7,669 nucleotides of DNA from the NCBI GenBank assembly GCA_018263655.1, contig JAANWY010000108.1:1-7669 (forward strand), in the 5' to 3' direction. The position numbers were made by a program, and so were the translations under genes. The notes beneath the pieces were generated by a model. It did no database searches, was not told the origin of the DNA, and worked only from the letters and a program-made list of their open reading frames with translations. The stretch's first letter is position 1; each line of letters starts with the position of its first letter. The DNA comes from Anaerolineales bacterium. GTDB lineage: Bacteria; Chloroflexota; Anaerolineae; Epilineales; JAANWY01. Below are positions 1 to 6,273 of this stretch, piece by piece.

Positions 1-12
1 CCCGTGAACTGC

Positions 13-54
13 CAGTGAACAGTGAACAGTAACCAGTAACCAGTAACCAGTAAC
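13..54 (+). repeat. 7-bp tandem repeat array, left arm (CAGTRAM units)
   Basis: Six contiguous 7-bp units are visible: two of CAGTGAA followed by four of CAGTAAC, ending in CAGG. The same heptad family recurs in the opposite orientation at 244-284 and again between the two E1 genes at 4578-4654. Heptameric intergenic repeats of this kind are known in cyanobacteria (STRR) and I believe similar ones occur in Chloroflexota. The array is non-coding here. Confidence 0.9.
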
Positions 55-116
55 CAGGGGTCAGTTATCGGAGACTGATTACCTTGACATTGTTAGATTA
101 GCCGCGAGTCGGCCCC

Positions 117-173
117 CACCCCCAAGGTCTGCGTTAGCAGACACCCCCAAGGTCTGCGTTAGCAGACACCCCC
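117..173. repeat. 25-bp tandem repeat, each unit with a perfect hairpin
   Basis: About 2.3 copies of a 25-bp unit (117-141, 142-166, partial 167-173). Each full unit carries the self-complementary GTCTGC-GTTA-GCAGAC (127-142 and 152-167), a 6-bp stem with a 4-nt loop. No gene overlaps it. The function is unknown; it may be a small REP-like element. Confidence 0.85.
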
Positions 174-213
174 TCGCCCAGGGTTGGGAGAGGGGGGCTA
201 GGGGGGAGAGGGC
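171..213. repeat. GC-rich hairpin and purine-rich REP-like sequence
   Basis: Bases 171-180 pair with 185-194 in 9 of 10 positions around a GGGT loop (one G/A mismatch at 176/189). A run of G-rich, CT-poor sequence follows to 213. It resembles the widespread intergenic repeats of the type 'CCCTCNCCC...GGGAGAGGG', but I did not match it to a named family. It might act as a terminator for whatever lies to the left, although no T-tract follows. Confidence 0.6.
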
Positions 214-243
214 CATGCGTGCGATGAAATCTAACAATGTCAG

Positions 244-284
244 GTTACTGATTACTGTTTACTGATCACTGTTTACTGTTCACT
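244..284 (-). repeat. 7-bp tandem repeat array, right arm
   Basis: Read on the minus strand, this is AGTGAA followed by CAGTAAA, CAGTGAT, CAGTAAA, CAGTAAT and CAGTAAC, all in exact 7-bp phase. It is the inverted counterpart of the array at 13-54. It ends about 20 bp before the recQ start, so any recQ promoter must lie in or beyond the repeats; I could not identify one. Confidence 0.9.
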
Positions 285-289
285 AACAC

Positions 290-297
290 GAAGGGGG
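290..297 (+). promoter_or_regulatory. Shine-Dalgarno for recQ (TTG start)
   Basis: The purine-rich GAAGGGGG lies about 7-8 nt before TTG at 305-307. This supports the TTG start: the next in-frame ATG falls well inside the TPR-like domain (around residue 76) and would destroy it. Confidence 0.7.
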
Positions 298-304
298 GAA
301 CTGT

Positions 305-3300
305 TTGGATATTCTCGACACCCTCAGCCTGTCGCCAGCCGACACGCCCGTTCTACCGGCCAACCTGCGGAGCCGGCTCATCAACTTCCTCATCCGCTGG
401 GAGCATTACGACGCCGCTTTCGTCTGCCTTGATGTCCTCCAACAAGATCGACCGGACTTGGTTTCGCTGTACGATGCACGCGTCCGAGCGCTGTTGGCGC
501 TGGATCGCACAGACGAGGCGTTCCAGGCCATGATGGCGCGCCACGAGCGCAAACAGAGCTTCACCTCCCGAACGCAGTTAGCTCGTATCCATCTAGCTCG
601 TGGTCATGGCAGCACTGCCCTCGACCTTGCCAAGGAACTGATGGCGGAGCGCCAGGATAGCGTGATGGCGTGGGGGCTGATGGGAGACGTTCATCTGGCG
701 CTCGGCGACCTGGATGCTGCGGAAGGGGCCTACCGGCGGATCGACGAAGTGCGCCCCAACAGTCGATACCACGCCTACAGCCTGGCCCGATTCTACCGCG
801 CACAGCAGGATTACGTCTCGGCCAGCGCCTGGGCCGTTCGCCTGGAATCCTACGCCGGTGAAGATGCGCCGCTGAGCGTGTATCAACTACGCTGGTTGCG
901 CGAGTATTATCAAGAGAGCGGCGAATCCAACCGTGTCGCCGACATCGACGCACAGCTGGAACAACGCCACCAGGCCGAACTGGCTGAGCTCCAGGAAGCA
1001 CTGTTCGAGACGCTGGGTATCGGCGAGGAAGCAGAGGGGCCAGAGGCGCCACAGGGGACAGAAGAGCCAGAAGCTGTCACCACATCTGGCTCTTTTACCT
1101 CCTCTGCTCCTTCCGCCCCCTCTGTCGAAGTCACCGCCGAGGAGTTGGAACAGCTCCAAAACGCAGCGAAGCGCCATTTCGGCTTCGACGATCTCTTGCC
1201 AGGGCAGGCCGAAGCAATGGCACTCCTGTTGCGTGGCGAGAGCACGCTGGCCGTGATGCCCACCGGCGGCGGTAAATCGCTGTGTTATCAGTTGCCGGCG
1301 CTGCTCACGGAAGGCACCACCTTCGTCGTCTCCCCCCTCATCGCGCTCATGAAGGACCAGGTGGATGGGCTCCCGCGCGGGATCCGACGGCAGGCCACGA
1401 CCATCAACAGCACACTCGGCGGTGACGAGCTGCGCCGGCGCCTCCGCAATGCCGGCCAGGGTCGCTATCGACTAATCTACGCTGCGCCGGAGCGCCTACG
1501 CCAGCCACCGTTCCTGGATGCACTGCGGCGAGCCGGCGTCGACCGCTTCGTCATCGATGAGGCGCACTGCGTGTCCATGTGGGGTCACGACTTCCGCCCC
1601 GACTACCTCTTCCTGGCCGAAGCACAGGGCCAACTTGACGCCCCACCGATCCTGGCCATGACGGCCACCGCGCCGACGCGGGTGCGCCGCGACGTCATGC
1701 GCCGGCTGGGTGATATGGAACTGGTAGCAGCCGACGTCCACCGGCCGAATCTGCGGCTAGAGGTGATTGCAACACCCAACAACGATGCCAAACTGGGCCA
1801 TCTGATCCGGCTGTGCCAGGAAATCGAGGGTGCCGGCATCGTCTACGCTCACACACGAGCCAAGTGTGAGGAGCTGGCCGCCATGCTGCGCGCTCAGGGT
1901 ATCTCGGCGGAACACTACCACGCCGGCATCCGAGACCGCGCAGCGGCTCAGGACCGATTCATGCAAGGCGAGGTGCGCATCGTGGTCGCCACGGTGGCCT
2001 TCGGCATGGGCATCGACAAGCCCGACATCCGGTTCATCATTCACTTCAACTTGCCGCGTTCGCTGGAGTCTTATTACCAAGAAGCGGGACGCGCCGGCCG
2101 CGATGGCCTACCGTCGCGCTGTATCCTGTTCTACTCGCCCAGCGATCGTGCGACGCTCACCCGCTGGGCACGTGCCGATCAATTGTCTGTCGACTTCCTG
2201 CGCCAAGTCTATAGTGCTGTCAGTCACCGGCTTGGCGACCACACCGTCGGACGCACGGCGGTTGGCGATTTGATGCGCGAGCTCCAAACCGAGGATACGC
2301 CGGTCCGCGTGGCGCTCAGCTTGTTGGAGGAAGCCGGCTTGCTGAGGCGACACTTCGATGCCCCTAGAACAGCCATTGTCACCCGCCGCACCACCGCCGA
2401 GAATTCGGGTTTTGCGCAGTTCTGCGAGGCTGCGCGTCTTGTGCAACACCAACCGGTCGAACGTGACATCATCGATGTTGCCCACTCAGCGGGCCTGGAT
2501 CCCACGACTATCGAGTTTCAGTTGCTCGGTTGGCAGACGCGGGGGTGGATCGAGTACCGCCCCGCCGGCCGCGATATGCTCATCGAGCGCCTGACACCGC
2601 CAGCTGACGCTGGTGAGCGAATCGATCAACTGCTGGAAACTTACGCTGCCGTGCAGGATCAGCGCATCGACGAGATTGCGGCTTACGCCAAGACCCGGCG
2701 CTGCCGACACGGTCACATCAGCGCCTACTTCGGCGGCCGGCAAATCGAGGACTGTGGGACCTGCAATAACTGCCTGGGGGTGCGCACAGCCGGCATTCCC
2801 ACCCGCGAGACTGATGAGCGCCGTGAATTCGAGGCAGTCTTACGTTGTGTAGCCGGCTTCGATTGGCCGTATGGCCGGCGCAACCTCTCTCTAATTCTCA
2901 AGGGATCGCCGCGTGCGCCGGATGGCGCGGAGAAGTTCGCGCAGCATGGCGCCTTGATTCACCGCTCGACGACAGTAATTGGGAGGCGGATCGATCGGCT
3001 CGTGGAGGCCAGCTTGTTGCAAACGCGCGAGCTGGATCATGGAGGTGTCGTAGTCGAAATCACGGCTGCCGGCCGGCAAGCCATCGCCGATCCACAGAAG
3101 CTGGATGCGTTGGTCTCTCCGCCTCCGGCTGTTAACCGTCGATCCGAAGCCCACCAGCAAAAACCGAGCGGCACAGACGTCGACGATTACGACGAGGATC
3201 TGTTCGAGAGACTGCGCGCGTGGCGGTTAGAGACAGCGCAGGCTGCGGAGGTGCCGGCCTTCGCCGTGGTCCATGACGCTGTGTTGAAGCGAATCGCAGC

Positions 3301-3397
3301 GCAGAAACCACAGACGCGCGATGAACTCGCCGCAATCCACGGCATCGGCCCCAAAAAGCTAGCCGGCTACGGCGAGGCGATTCTGGCTGTTGTGTAA
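305..3397 (+). CDS. recQ: RecQ-family ATP-dependent 3'-5' DNA helicase with N-terminal TPR-like domain
   Basis: A superfamily 2 DNA helicase expected to unwind branched DNA in recombination and repair. The 1030 aa compare with about 610 for E. coli RecQ. Residues about 20-226 are helical TPR-like repeats, followed by an acidic/Ser/Pro linker (237-275). The core has motif 0 (FGFDDLLPGQ, 292-301), Walker A PTGGGKS (319-325), DEAH (418-421), the aromatic-rich loop WGHDFRP (426-432), TATA (453-456), motif V around 562-575 and motif VI QEAGRAGRDG (592-601). The zinc cysteines are C800, C817, C820 and C823, with the canonical x16-x2-x2 spacing. An RQC-like winged helix follows (about 836-920), then an HRDC domain (about 964-1030). 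Some 200 residues, looking like an added winged helix, separate motif VI from the zinc site, where E. coli has about 50. All helicase motifs are intact, so it should be active. The TPR part suggests a protein partner, which is inference. The gene is convergent with the E1 beta gene. Confidence 0.95.
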   Translation: MDILDTLSLSPADTPVLPANLRSRLINFLIRWEHYDAAFVCLDVLQQDRPDLVSLYDARVRALLALDRTDEAFQAMMARHERKQSFTSRTQLARIHLARGHGSTALDLAKELMAERQDSVMAWGLMGDVHLALGDLDAAEGAYRRIDEVRPNSRYHAYSLARFYRAQQDYVSASAWAVRLESYAGEDAPLSVYQLRWLREYYQESGESNRVADIDAQLEQRHQAELAELQEALFETLGIGEEAEGPEAPQGTEEPEAVTTSGSFTSSAPSAPSVEVTAEELEQLQNAAKRHFGFDDLLPGQAEAMALLLRGESTLAVMPTGGGKSLCYQLPALLTEGTTFVVSPLIALMKDQVDGLPRGIRRQATTINSTLGGDELRRRLRNAGQGRYRLIYAAPERLRQPPFLDALRRAGVDRFVIDEAHCVSMWGHDFRPDYLFLAEAQGQLDAPPILAMTATAPTRVRRDVMRRLGDMELVAADVHRPNLRLEVIATPNNDAKLGHLIRLCQEIEGAGIVYAHTRAKCEELAAMLRAQGISAEHYHAGIRDRAAAQDRFMQGEVRIVVATVAFGMGIDKPDIRFIIHFNLPRSLESYYQEAGRAGRDGLPSRCILFYSPSDRATLTRWARADQLSVDFLRQVYSAVSHRLGDHTVGRTAVGDLMRELQTEDTPVRVALSLLEEAGLLRRHFDAPRTAIVTRRTTAENSGFAQFCEAARLVQHQPVERDIIDVAHSAGLDPTTIEFQLLGWQTRGWIEYRPAGRDMLIERLTPPADAGERIDQLLETYAAVQDQRIDEIAAYAKTRRCRHGHISAYFGGRQIEDCGTCNNCLGVRTAGIPTRETDERREFEAVLRCVAGFDWPYGRRNLSLILKGSPRAPDGAEKFAQHGALIHRSTTVIGRRIDRLVEASLLQTRELDHGGVVVEITAAGRQAIADPQKLDALVSPPPAVNRRSEAHQQKPSGTDVDDYDEDLFERLRAWRLETAQAAEVPAFAVVHDAVLKRIAAQKPQTRDELAAIHGIGPKKLAGYGEAILAVV
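1032..1124. repeat. Imperfect palindrome inside recQ, encoding the linker
   Basis: AAGAGCCAGA (1062-1071) is perfectly complementary to TCTGGCTCTT (1085-1094) across a 13-nt loop. Outside this, CAGAGGGGC at 1032-1040 pairs with GCCCCCTCTG at 1115-1124 except for one extra base. The stretch translates in frame as the low-complexity Glu/Pro/Ser/Thr/Ala linker between the TPR-like and helicase domains. This looks like an intergenic-type palindromic repeat that landed in frame at a tolerant site, comparable in principle to Rickettsia palindromic elements. The origin is inference. Confidence 0.6.
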
Positions 3398-3478
3398 GAG
3401 TACGTCGCCCAGTCATGAGGAGCACACGCAAGCACATTCCAGCATCCTGTGAGACTGAGTTCACTTTGTCTCCAAACA

Positions 3479-3580
3479 ATGGATGTGCCTTTGCTGACTC
3501 GGAACGTGGATCATTACGAGCGTGTAGCCGATCTAGTCGTTGTGACCTCGGATGAGATTCCGCCAGTATCAGGCTCGTAA
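3479..3580 (+). pseudogene. Remnant of a PIN-domain (VapC-like) toxin C-terminus
   Basis: The forward frame from ATG 3479 to TAA 3578-3580 gives 33 residues beginning MDVPLLTRNVDHYERVADL. The pattern 'PLLTRNVxHYxRVxxLxVV' is the typical last strand-helix-strand of VapC PIN-domain toxins, where T-R/N-N-x-x-H/D-F/Y precedes the C-terminal strand. Everything upstream that would carry the first acidic residues is missing: the frame is open only back to a TGA at 3416-3418 and does not look PIN-like before 3470. No antitoxin gene is present. The call rests on one short motif; the alternative is a chance ORF. It ends 6 bp before the E1 beta stop. Confidence 0.5.
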
Positions 3581-3586
3581 CCTTCA

Positions 3587-4561
3587 TCAATACGTTGCCA
3601 AATCACGCAACGCCTCCACAATTTTCTCGGCATTTGGGCGAAAGGCGTCCTCCAACGTCGGGCTGTAGGGCACGGGGGTGTCTGGTGCCGTGACGCGCAC
3701 GAGGGGACCGTCCAGCCACTCGAAGGCGTCTTCGTAGATGAGGGCGGCCAACTCCCCGCCGGCCCCGTACGACCGATACGCCTCGTGCACAATCGCGATT
3801 TTCCCCGTCTTGCGCGCCGAATTCAGGATCGTCTCTTCATCCAGTGGCTTCAGCGTCCGCACATCCACCACTTCCACTTCGACGCCCTCATCAGCCAGCG
3901 TCTCGGCCGCTGCCAGCGATTCCTGAACCATCGCCCCGTAGGTGATTACCGTGAGGTCATTGCCTTCGCGTTTGACGTCGGCGATACCGATGGGTACCAT
4001 GTAGTCGTCCTCGGGAACTTCGCCTTTCACGTGCCGATAGAGATACTTGTTCTCGAAGTAGATGACGGGGTTGTCGTCGCGGATGGCGGCTTTCAGCAGT
4101 CCCTTGGCGTCGTAGGACGTGGCCGGCGCCACCACCTTCAAGCCGGGCACGTGGGCGAACCAGGCCTCGGGATTCTGGGAGTGAAAGGGGCCGGCGCGCA
4201 ATCCCCCGCCGGCCGGCGCGCGTACCACAATCGGCACCGGCGACCCCCAGCGGTAGTGGTTCGTCGCGGCGAAGTTCACCAACAGGTCAAAGGCGCAGGA
4301 GATGAAGTCGGCGAACTGCATCTCGGCCACGGGCCGCATGCCCATCAGCGCCGATCCGATGGCGGCGCCCACAATGGCCGACTCCGCCATTGGCATATCC
4401 AACACCCGCTTCGGCCCGAACCGCTCCTGAAAGCCCTTAGTGACTTTGAAGGCACCACCGTATGCTCCGATGTCTTCGCCCAGCAGGAATACGTTCTCGT
4501 CGCGCTCCATCTCCTCCCACAGCGCGTCGCTGATGGCTTGCAAGTAGGTGATTTCAGGCAT
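3587..4561 (-). CDS. pdhB: 2-oxoacid dehydrogenase E1 component, beta subunit (pyruvate/branched-chain/acetoin type)
   Basis: The 324 aa, a normal length for the family, form the beta half of the alpha2beta2 E1 that decarboxylates a 2-oxoacid on thiamine diphosphate and passes the acyl group to E2 lipoate in the cytoplasm. The N-terminal pyrimidine-binding domain has LLGEDIG (26-32), the cofactor-activating Glu in MAES (E60), QFADF and the GGGLRAGPFHSQ loop with H127. The PGLKVVAPATSYDAKGLL segment (139-156) is the conserved transketolase stretch. The C-terminal transketolase domain starts near residue 200 (DLTVITYG) and includes VVDVRTLKPLD. The ATG at 4561 follows GGAGGGA by about 6 nt. Its partner E1 alpha lies directly upstream, and a repeat array separates the two. 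Substrate cannot be decided from sequence; the YLYRHVKGEVPEDDY region is reminiscent of branched-chain enzymes. The pdhB symbol is therefore provisional. Confidence 0.95.
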   Translation of the reverse strand: MPEITYLQAISDALWEEMERDENVFLLGEDIGAYGGAFKVTKGFQERFGPKRVLDMPMAESAIVGAAIGSALMGMRPVAEMQFADFISCAFDLLVNFAATNHYRWGSPVPIVVRAPAGGGLRAGPFHSQNPEAWFAHVPGLKVVAPATSYDAKGLLKAAIRDDNPVIYFENKYLYRHVKGEVPEDDYMVPIGIADVKREGNDLTVITYGAMVQESLAAAETLADEGVEVEVVDVRTLKPLDEETILNSARKTGKIAIVHEAYRSYGAGGELAALIYEDAFEWLDGPLVRVTAPDTPVPYSPTLEDAFRPNAEKIVEALRDLATY

Positions 4562-4565
4562 TCGG

Positions 4566-4572
4566 TCCCTCC
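4566..4572 (-). promoter_or_regulatory. Shine-Dalgarno of the E1 beta gene
   Basis: Minus-strand GGAGGGA lies about 5-6 nt before the ATG at 4561. It is immediately adjacent to the heptad array, showing that the array stops just short of the translation signal. Confidence 0.8.
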
Positions 4573-4577
4573 AATTT

Positions 4578-4654
4578 CAGTGTACAGTAAACAGTTTGAC
4601 TGACTGATCACTGTTTACCGTTTACTGTTCACTGATCACTAATCACTGTTCACT
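4578..4654. repeat. Second 7-bp repeat array, inverted arms, between the E1 genes
   Basis: Forward units CAGTGTA, CAGTAAA and CAGT occupy 4578-4595. From 4654 down to 4607 the minus strand reads AGTGAA then CAGTGAT, TAGTGAT, CAGTGAA, CAGTAAA, CGGTAAA and CAGTGAT, in unbroken 7-bp phase. The two arms point in opposite directions, as in the 13-284 block, so a stem can form. The array fills nearly the whole gap between the genes and overlaps the 3' end of the E1 alpha gene, including its stop codon. It could form an mRNA hairpin affecting the alpha/beta expression ratio; this is inference. Confidence 0.9.
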
Positions 4655-5640
4655 TGCTGTTCCCAGTAGCATCCGGGTTCGTGATAAACGCCCTTCTCCA
4701 AGTCGGCGGGATCGGGCATGGGGCTCTCTTCAGCGAAGGCTTGGGCCTCTTCCAGAGTATCGCGGACACGGCTCTCGATCTCCTGCCGGCGCTCCTCGGT
4801 GAGAACCTCGCGTTCGATGAGTGCGTTTTCGTACTGCGCGACGGGGTCTTTCTTCTCCCACTCCGCCAACAGCTCGTCGGGGACGTACTCGGCGTTGTCG
4901 TGGAAGGCGTGGCCCAGCATGCGCATGGTCTTGCACTCGATGAGGGTGGGACCACCGCCGGCCCGCGCTCGATCGACGGCTGCTTTCGTCGCCTCGTAGA
5001 CTTCAAGCACATCGTTACCGTCGACTATGATGCCGGGGAACCCGTAGCCGGCTGCCCGATCGGCGATGTCTTCGATGGCGAACTGCCGAGAGGTCGGTGT
5101 CGAGTAGGCGTATTGGTTGTTCTCGCAGATGAAGACCACTGGCAGCTTGAACACGCCGGCGAAGTTCAGCCCCTCGTGGAACTTCCCCGTACTTGTGGCA
5201 CCGTCACCAAACCACGTCATGGCGACCCTCCCCTCATCACGCAGCCAGAAGGACAGCCCGACGCCGACGGTGACCGGCAGCGAGGCGGGCAGCATACTGA
5301 CGAAGCCGATGATGCCGTGGCTGAGATCGCCGAGGCCGTGCATGTTGCTATCTCGGCCGCGCGAGGTGCCCGTCACTTTGCCCAGGTGTTGGGCCATGAT
5401 CTCGCGCGCCGGCAGCCCCCGCACCAGATACGCCCCCAAATCGCGGTGCATCGGCGCCACGATGTCGTCGTCTTCCAGCGCGCCGGCCGCGCCGACGGAG
5501 ATGGCCTCGTGCCCGCGCTCGGAAAACGCAGCGCCCAGGATCTTGCCCTGGTTGTACAGCAGCGTGATGCGCTCATCGATGGCGCGCGTCAACCTCATCC
5601 AGTAGTAGATGTCCAACAGTTGTTCGTCAGTCAGGTTCAT
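4639..5640 (-). CDS. pdhA: 2-oxoacid dehydrogenase E1 component, alpha subunit (TPP-binding)
   Basis: The 333 aa form the TPP-binding subunit that pairs with the E1 beta encoded just downstream. The thiamine diphosphate/Mg motif runs from GDGATSTG (145-152) to ENN (173-175), the classic GDG-x(about 27)-NN spacing. Other family segments are AFSERGHEAISVG (38-50), DIVAPMHRDLG (59-69), SNMHG (98-102) and the catalytic-loop region MRMLGHAFHDNAEYVP (238-253). The C-terminal helical part (about 255-315) is standard. The ATG at 5640 follows AAGGAG by 5 nt. The last four residues (VNSD) and the TAG stop are read from the heptad repeat array, so the native C-terminus was probably replaced or extended. 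The gene starts 18 bp after the Tag-like gene, suggesting co-transcription. No E2 (lipoyl acyltransferase) or E3 gene is in the window. Substrate is unresolved, so the symbol is provisional. Confidence 0.95.
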   Translation of the reverse strand: MNLTDEQLLDIYYWMRLTRAIDERITLLYNQGKILGAAFSERGHEAISVGAAGALEDDDIVAPMHRDLGAYLVRGLPAREIMAQHLGKVTGTSRGRDSNMHGLGDLSHGIIGFVSMLPASLPVTVGVGLSFWLRDEGRVAMTWFGDGATSTGKFHEGLNFAGVFKLPVVFICENNQYAYSTPTSRQFAIEDIADRAAGYGFPGIIVDGNDVLEVYEATKAAVDRARAGGGPTLIECKTMRMLGHAFHDNAEYVPDELLAEWEKKDPVAQYENALIEREVLTEERRQEIESRVRDTLEEAQAFAEESPMPDPADLEKGVYHEPGCYWEQQVNSD

Positions 5641-5645
5641 GGAGA

Positions 5646-5651
5646 CTCCTT
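5646..5651 (-). promoter_or_regulatory. Shine-Dalgarno of the E1 alpha gene
   Basis: Minus-strand AAGGAG lies 5 nt before the ATG at 5640, within the 18-bp gap to the upstream Tag-like gene. This supports translation from a shared transcript. Confidence 0.8.
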
Positions 5652-5658
5652 ACATCGG

Positions 5659-6108
5659 CTATTTGTTTCGGTCTTCCCAGGCCGGCACCTCCTCATCGAC
5701 ACAGTGCAAGAATGTAAACACACTCGTCGGGCCGGCGTTCCGAAAGCGCTTTGCCAGCTCCTTGCGGCGCTGGGGGTAGGTCCAGTCGTCCATCGAGCGC
5801 AAGTAGGCGTGGAGCGAGCCGTGCTCGTCGATGATGCGCCGGCATTCGCGGGCGTTCGCGATAGTGGCTTCGATCTTACGCGCGTTGCGCACAATGCCCT
5901 CGTTGCTCAGCAGCCGATCTACGTCGCGTTCGTCGTAGCCGGCCACCGTGTCGACGTCAAAATAATCGAAGGCTTTCTGGAACTCGGGCCACTTGTTGTT
6001 GACGACTTGCCAACTGAAGCCGACCTGGAAGACGGCCTTCGTCAGTTGTTCAAAGTAGCCGTTGTCGCCGGCTGGCTTATCGCGGGGTGGAATTTCGTAG
6101 CTTGGCAT
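5659..6108 (-). CDS. Divergent Tag-family protein (3-methyladenine DNA glycosylase I-like), probably atypical
   Basis: The 149 aa resemble E. coli Tag (187 aa) across the helical core: YFEQLTKAVFQVGFSW aligns with Tag LFEMICLEGQQAGLSW, followed by the F-Y-F-D-V-DTVAGYDERDVDRLL segment and GIVRNARKIEATIANA, aligning with Tag GIIRHRGKIQAIIGNA. In this alignment (done by eye) W33 matches Tag W46, but A25 sits at the catalytic/base-recognition Glu38. The N-terminal Cys/His and C-terminal His/Cys zinc ligands are also missing. It therefore belongs to the fold, but base excision activity is doubtful; it may be a repurposed or inactive paralogue. The ATG at 6108 has AGGAG 6 nt upstream. It is the first gene of an apparent three-gene unit with the E1 genes, a functionally unrelated pairing. 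Confidence 0.75.
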   Translation of the reverse strand: MPSYEIPPRDKPAGDNGYFEQLTKAVFQVGFSWQVVNNKWPEFQKAFDYFDVDTVAGYDERDVDRLLSNEGIVRNARKIEATIANARECRRIIDEHGSLHAYLRSMDDWTYPQRRKELAKRFRNAGPTSVFTFLHCVDEEVPAWEDRNK

Positions 6109-6273
6109 GGTGAACTCCTGTTGCGCAAGCGATCCCAGTCAATCCACTCGATTGGTTCGACAATAGCGGTAACATCCTCAAGGTCGCCGGCATCACTGAG
6201 GCGATATCGGATCATTACAACAACGATAAACGAACTTCGTGCTTGCAAGAAGGCTTCAAGTAGGCGTTCAGCC
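6109..6273 (-). other. Region upstream of the Tag-like gene with a possible unrecognised ORF remnant
   Basis: On the minus strand an open frame runs from 6305 to 6042, overlapping the Tag-like start. Its segment from about 6265 to 6120 reads like real protein (AERLLEAFLQARSSF, then VVVMIRYRLSDAGDLEDV, then EPIEWIDWDRLR), with alternating strand/acidic composition. I do not recognise it. No good ribosome binding site precedes the candidate ATGs. It may be a 3' gene remnant, possibly of the lost partner of the methyltransferase fragment next door. A promoter for the Tag-E1 unit should lie here, but I found no convincing -35/-10 pair. Confidence 0.25.

Larger units (their letters stand above)
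85..242. repeat. Perfect 14-bp inverted repeat enclosing hairpin repeats
   Basis: TGACATTGTTAGAT, read from about 85-98, is matched by its exact reverse complement ATCTAACAATGTCA at 229-242. The arms are about 130 bp apart and sit directly inside the two oppositely oriented heptad arrays (13-54 and 244-284), so the whole 13-284 block is roughly symmetrical. It could be a cruciform-forming or MITE-like non-autonomous element. No transposase ORF lies within it. Confidence 0.75.

Noticed and set aside
812..1177. Several minus-strand and alternative-frame ORFs within the recQ N-terminal region
   Set aside because: They overlap the TPR-like coding frame, lack ribosome binding sites and have low-complexity translations.
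3451..3472. GAGAC...GTCTC hairpin as a terminator between recQ and E1 beta
   Set aside because: Only a 5-bp stem with a long loop and no T-tract on either strand; I see no convincing terminator in the 3398-3586 gap.
3785..4603. 272-codon plus-strand open frame opposite the E1 beta gene
   Set aside because: It mirrors the conserved E1 beta gene, is rich in His/Arg/Gly of the shadow type and has no family motif.
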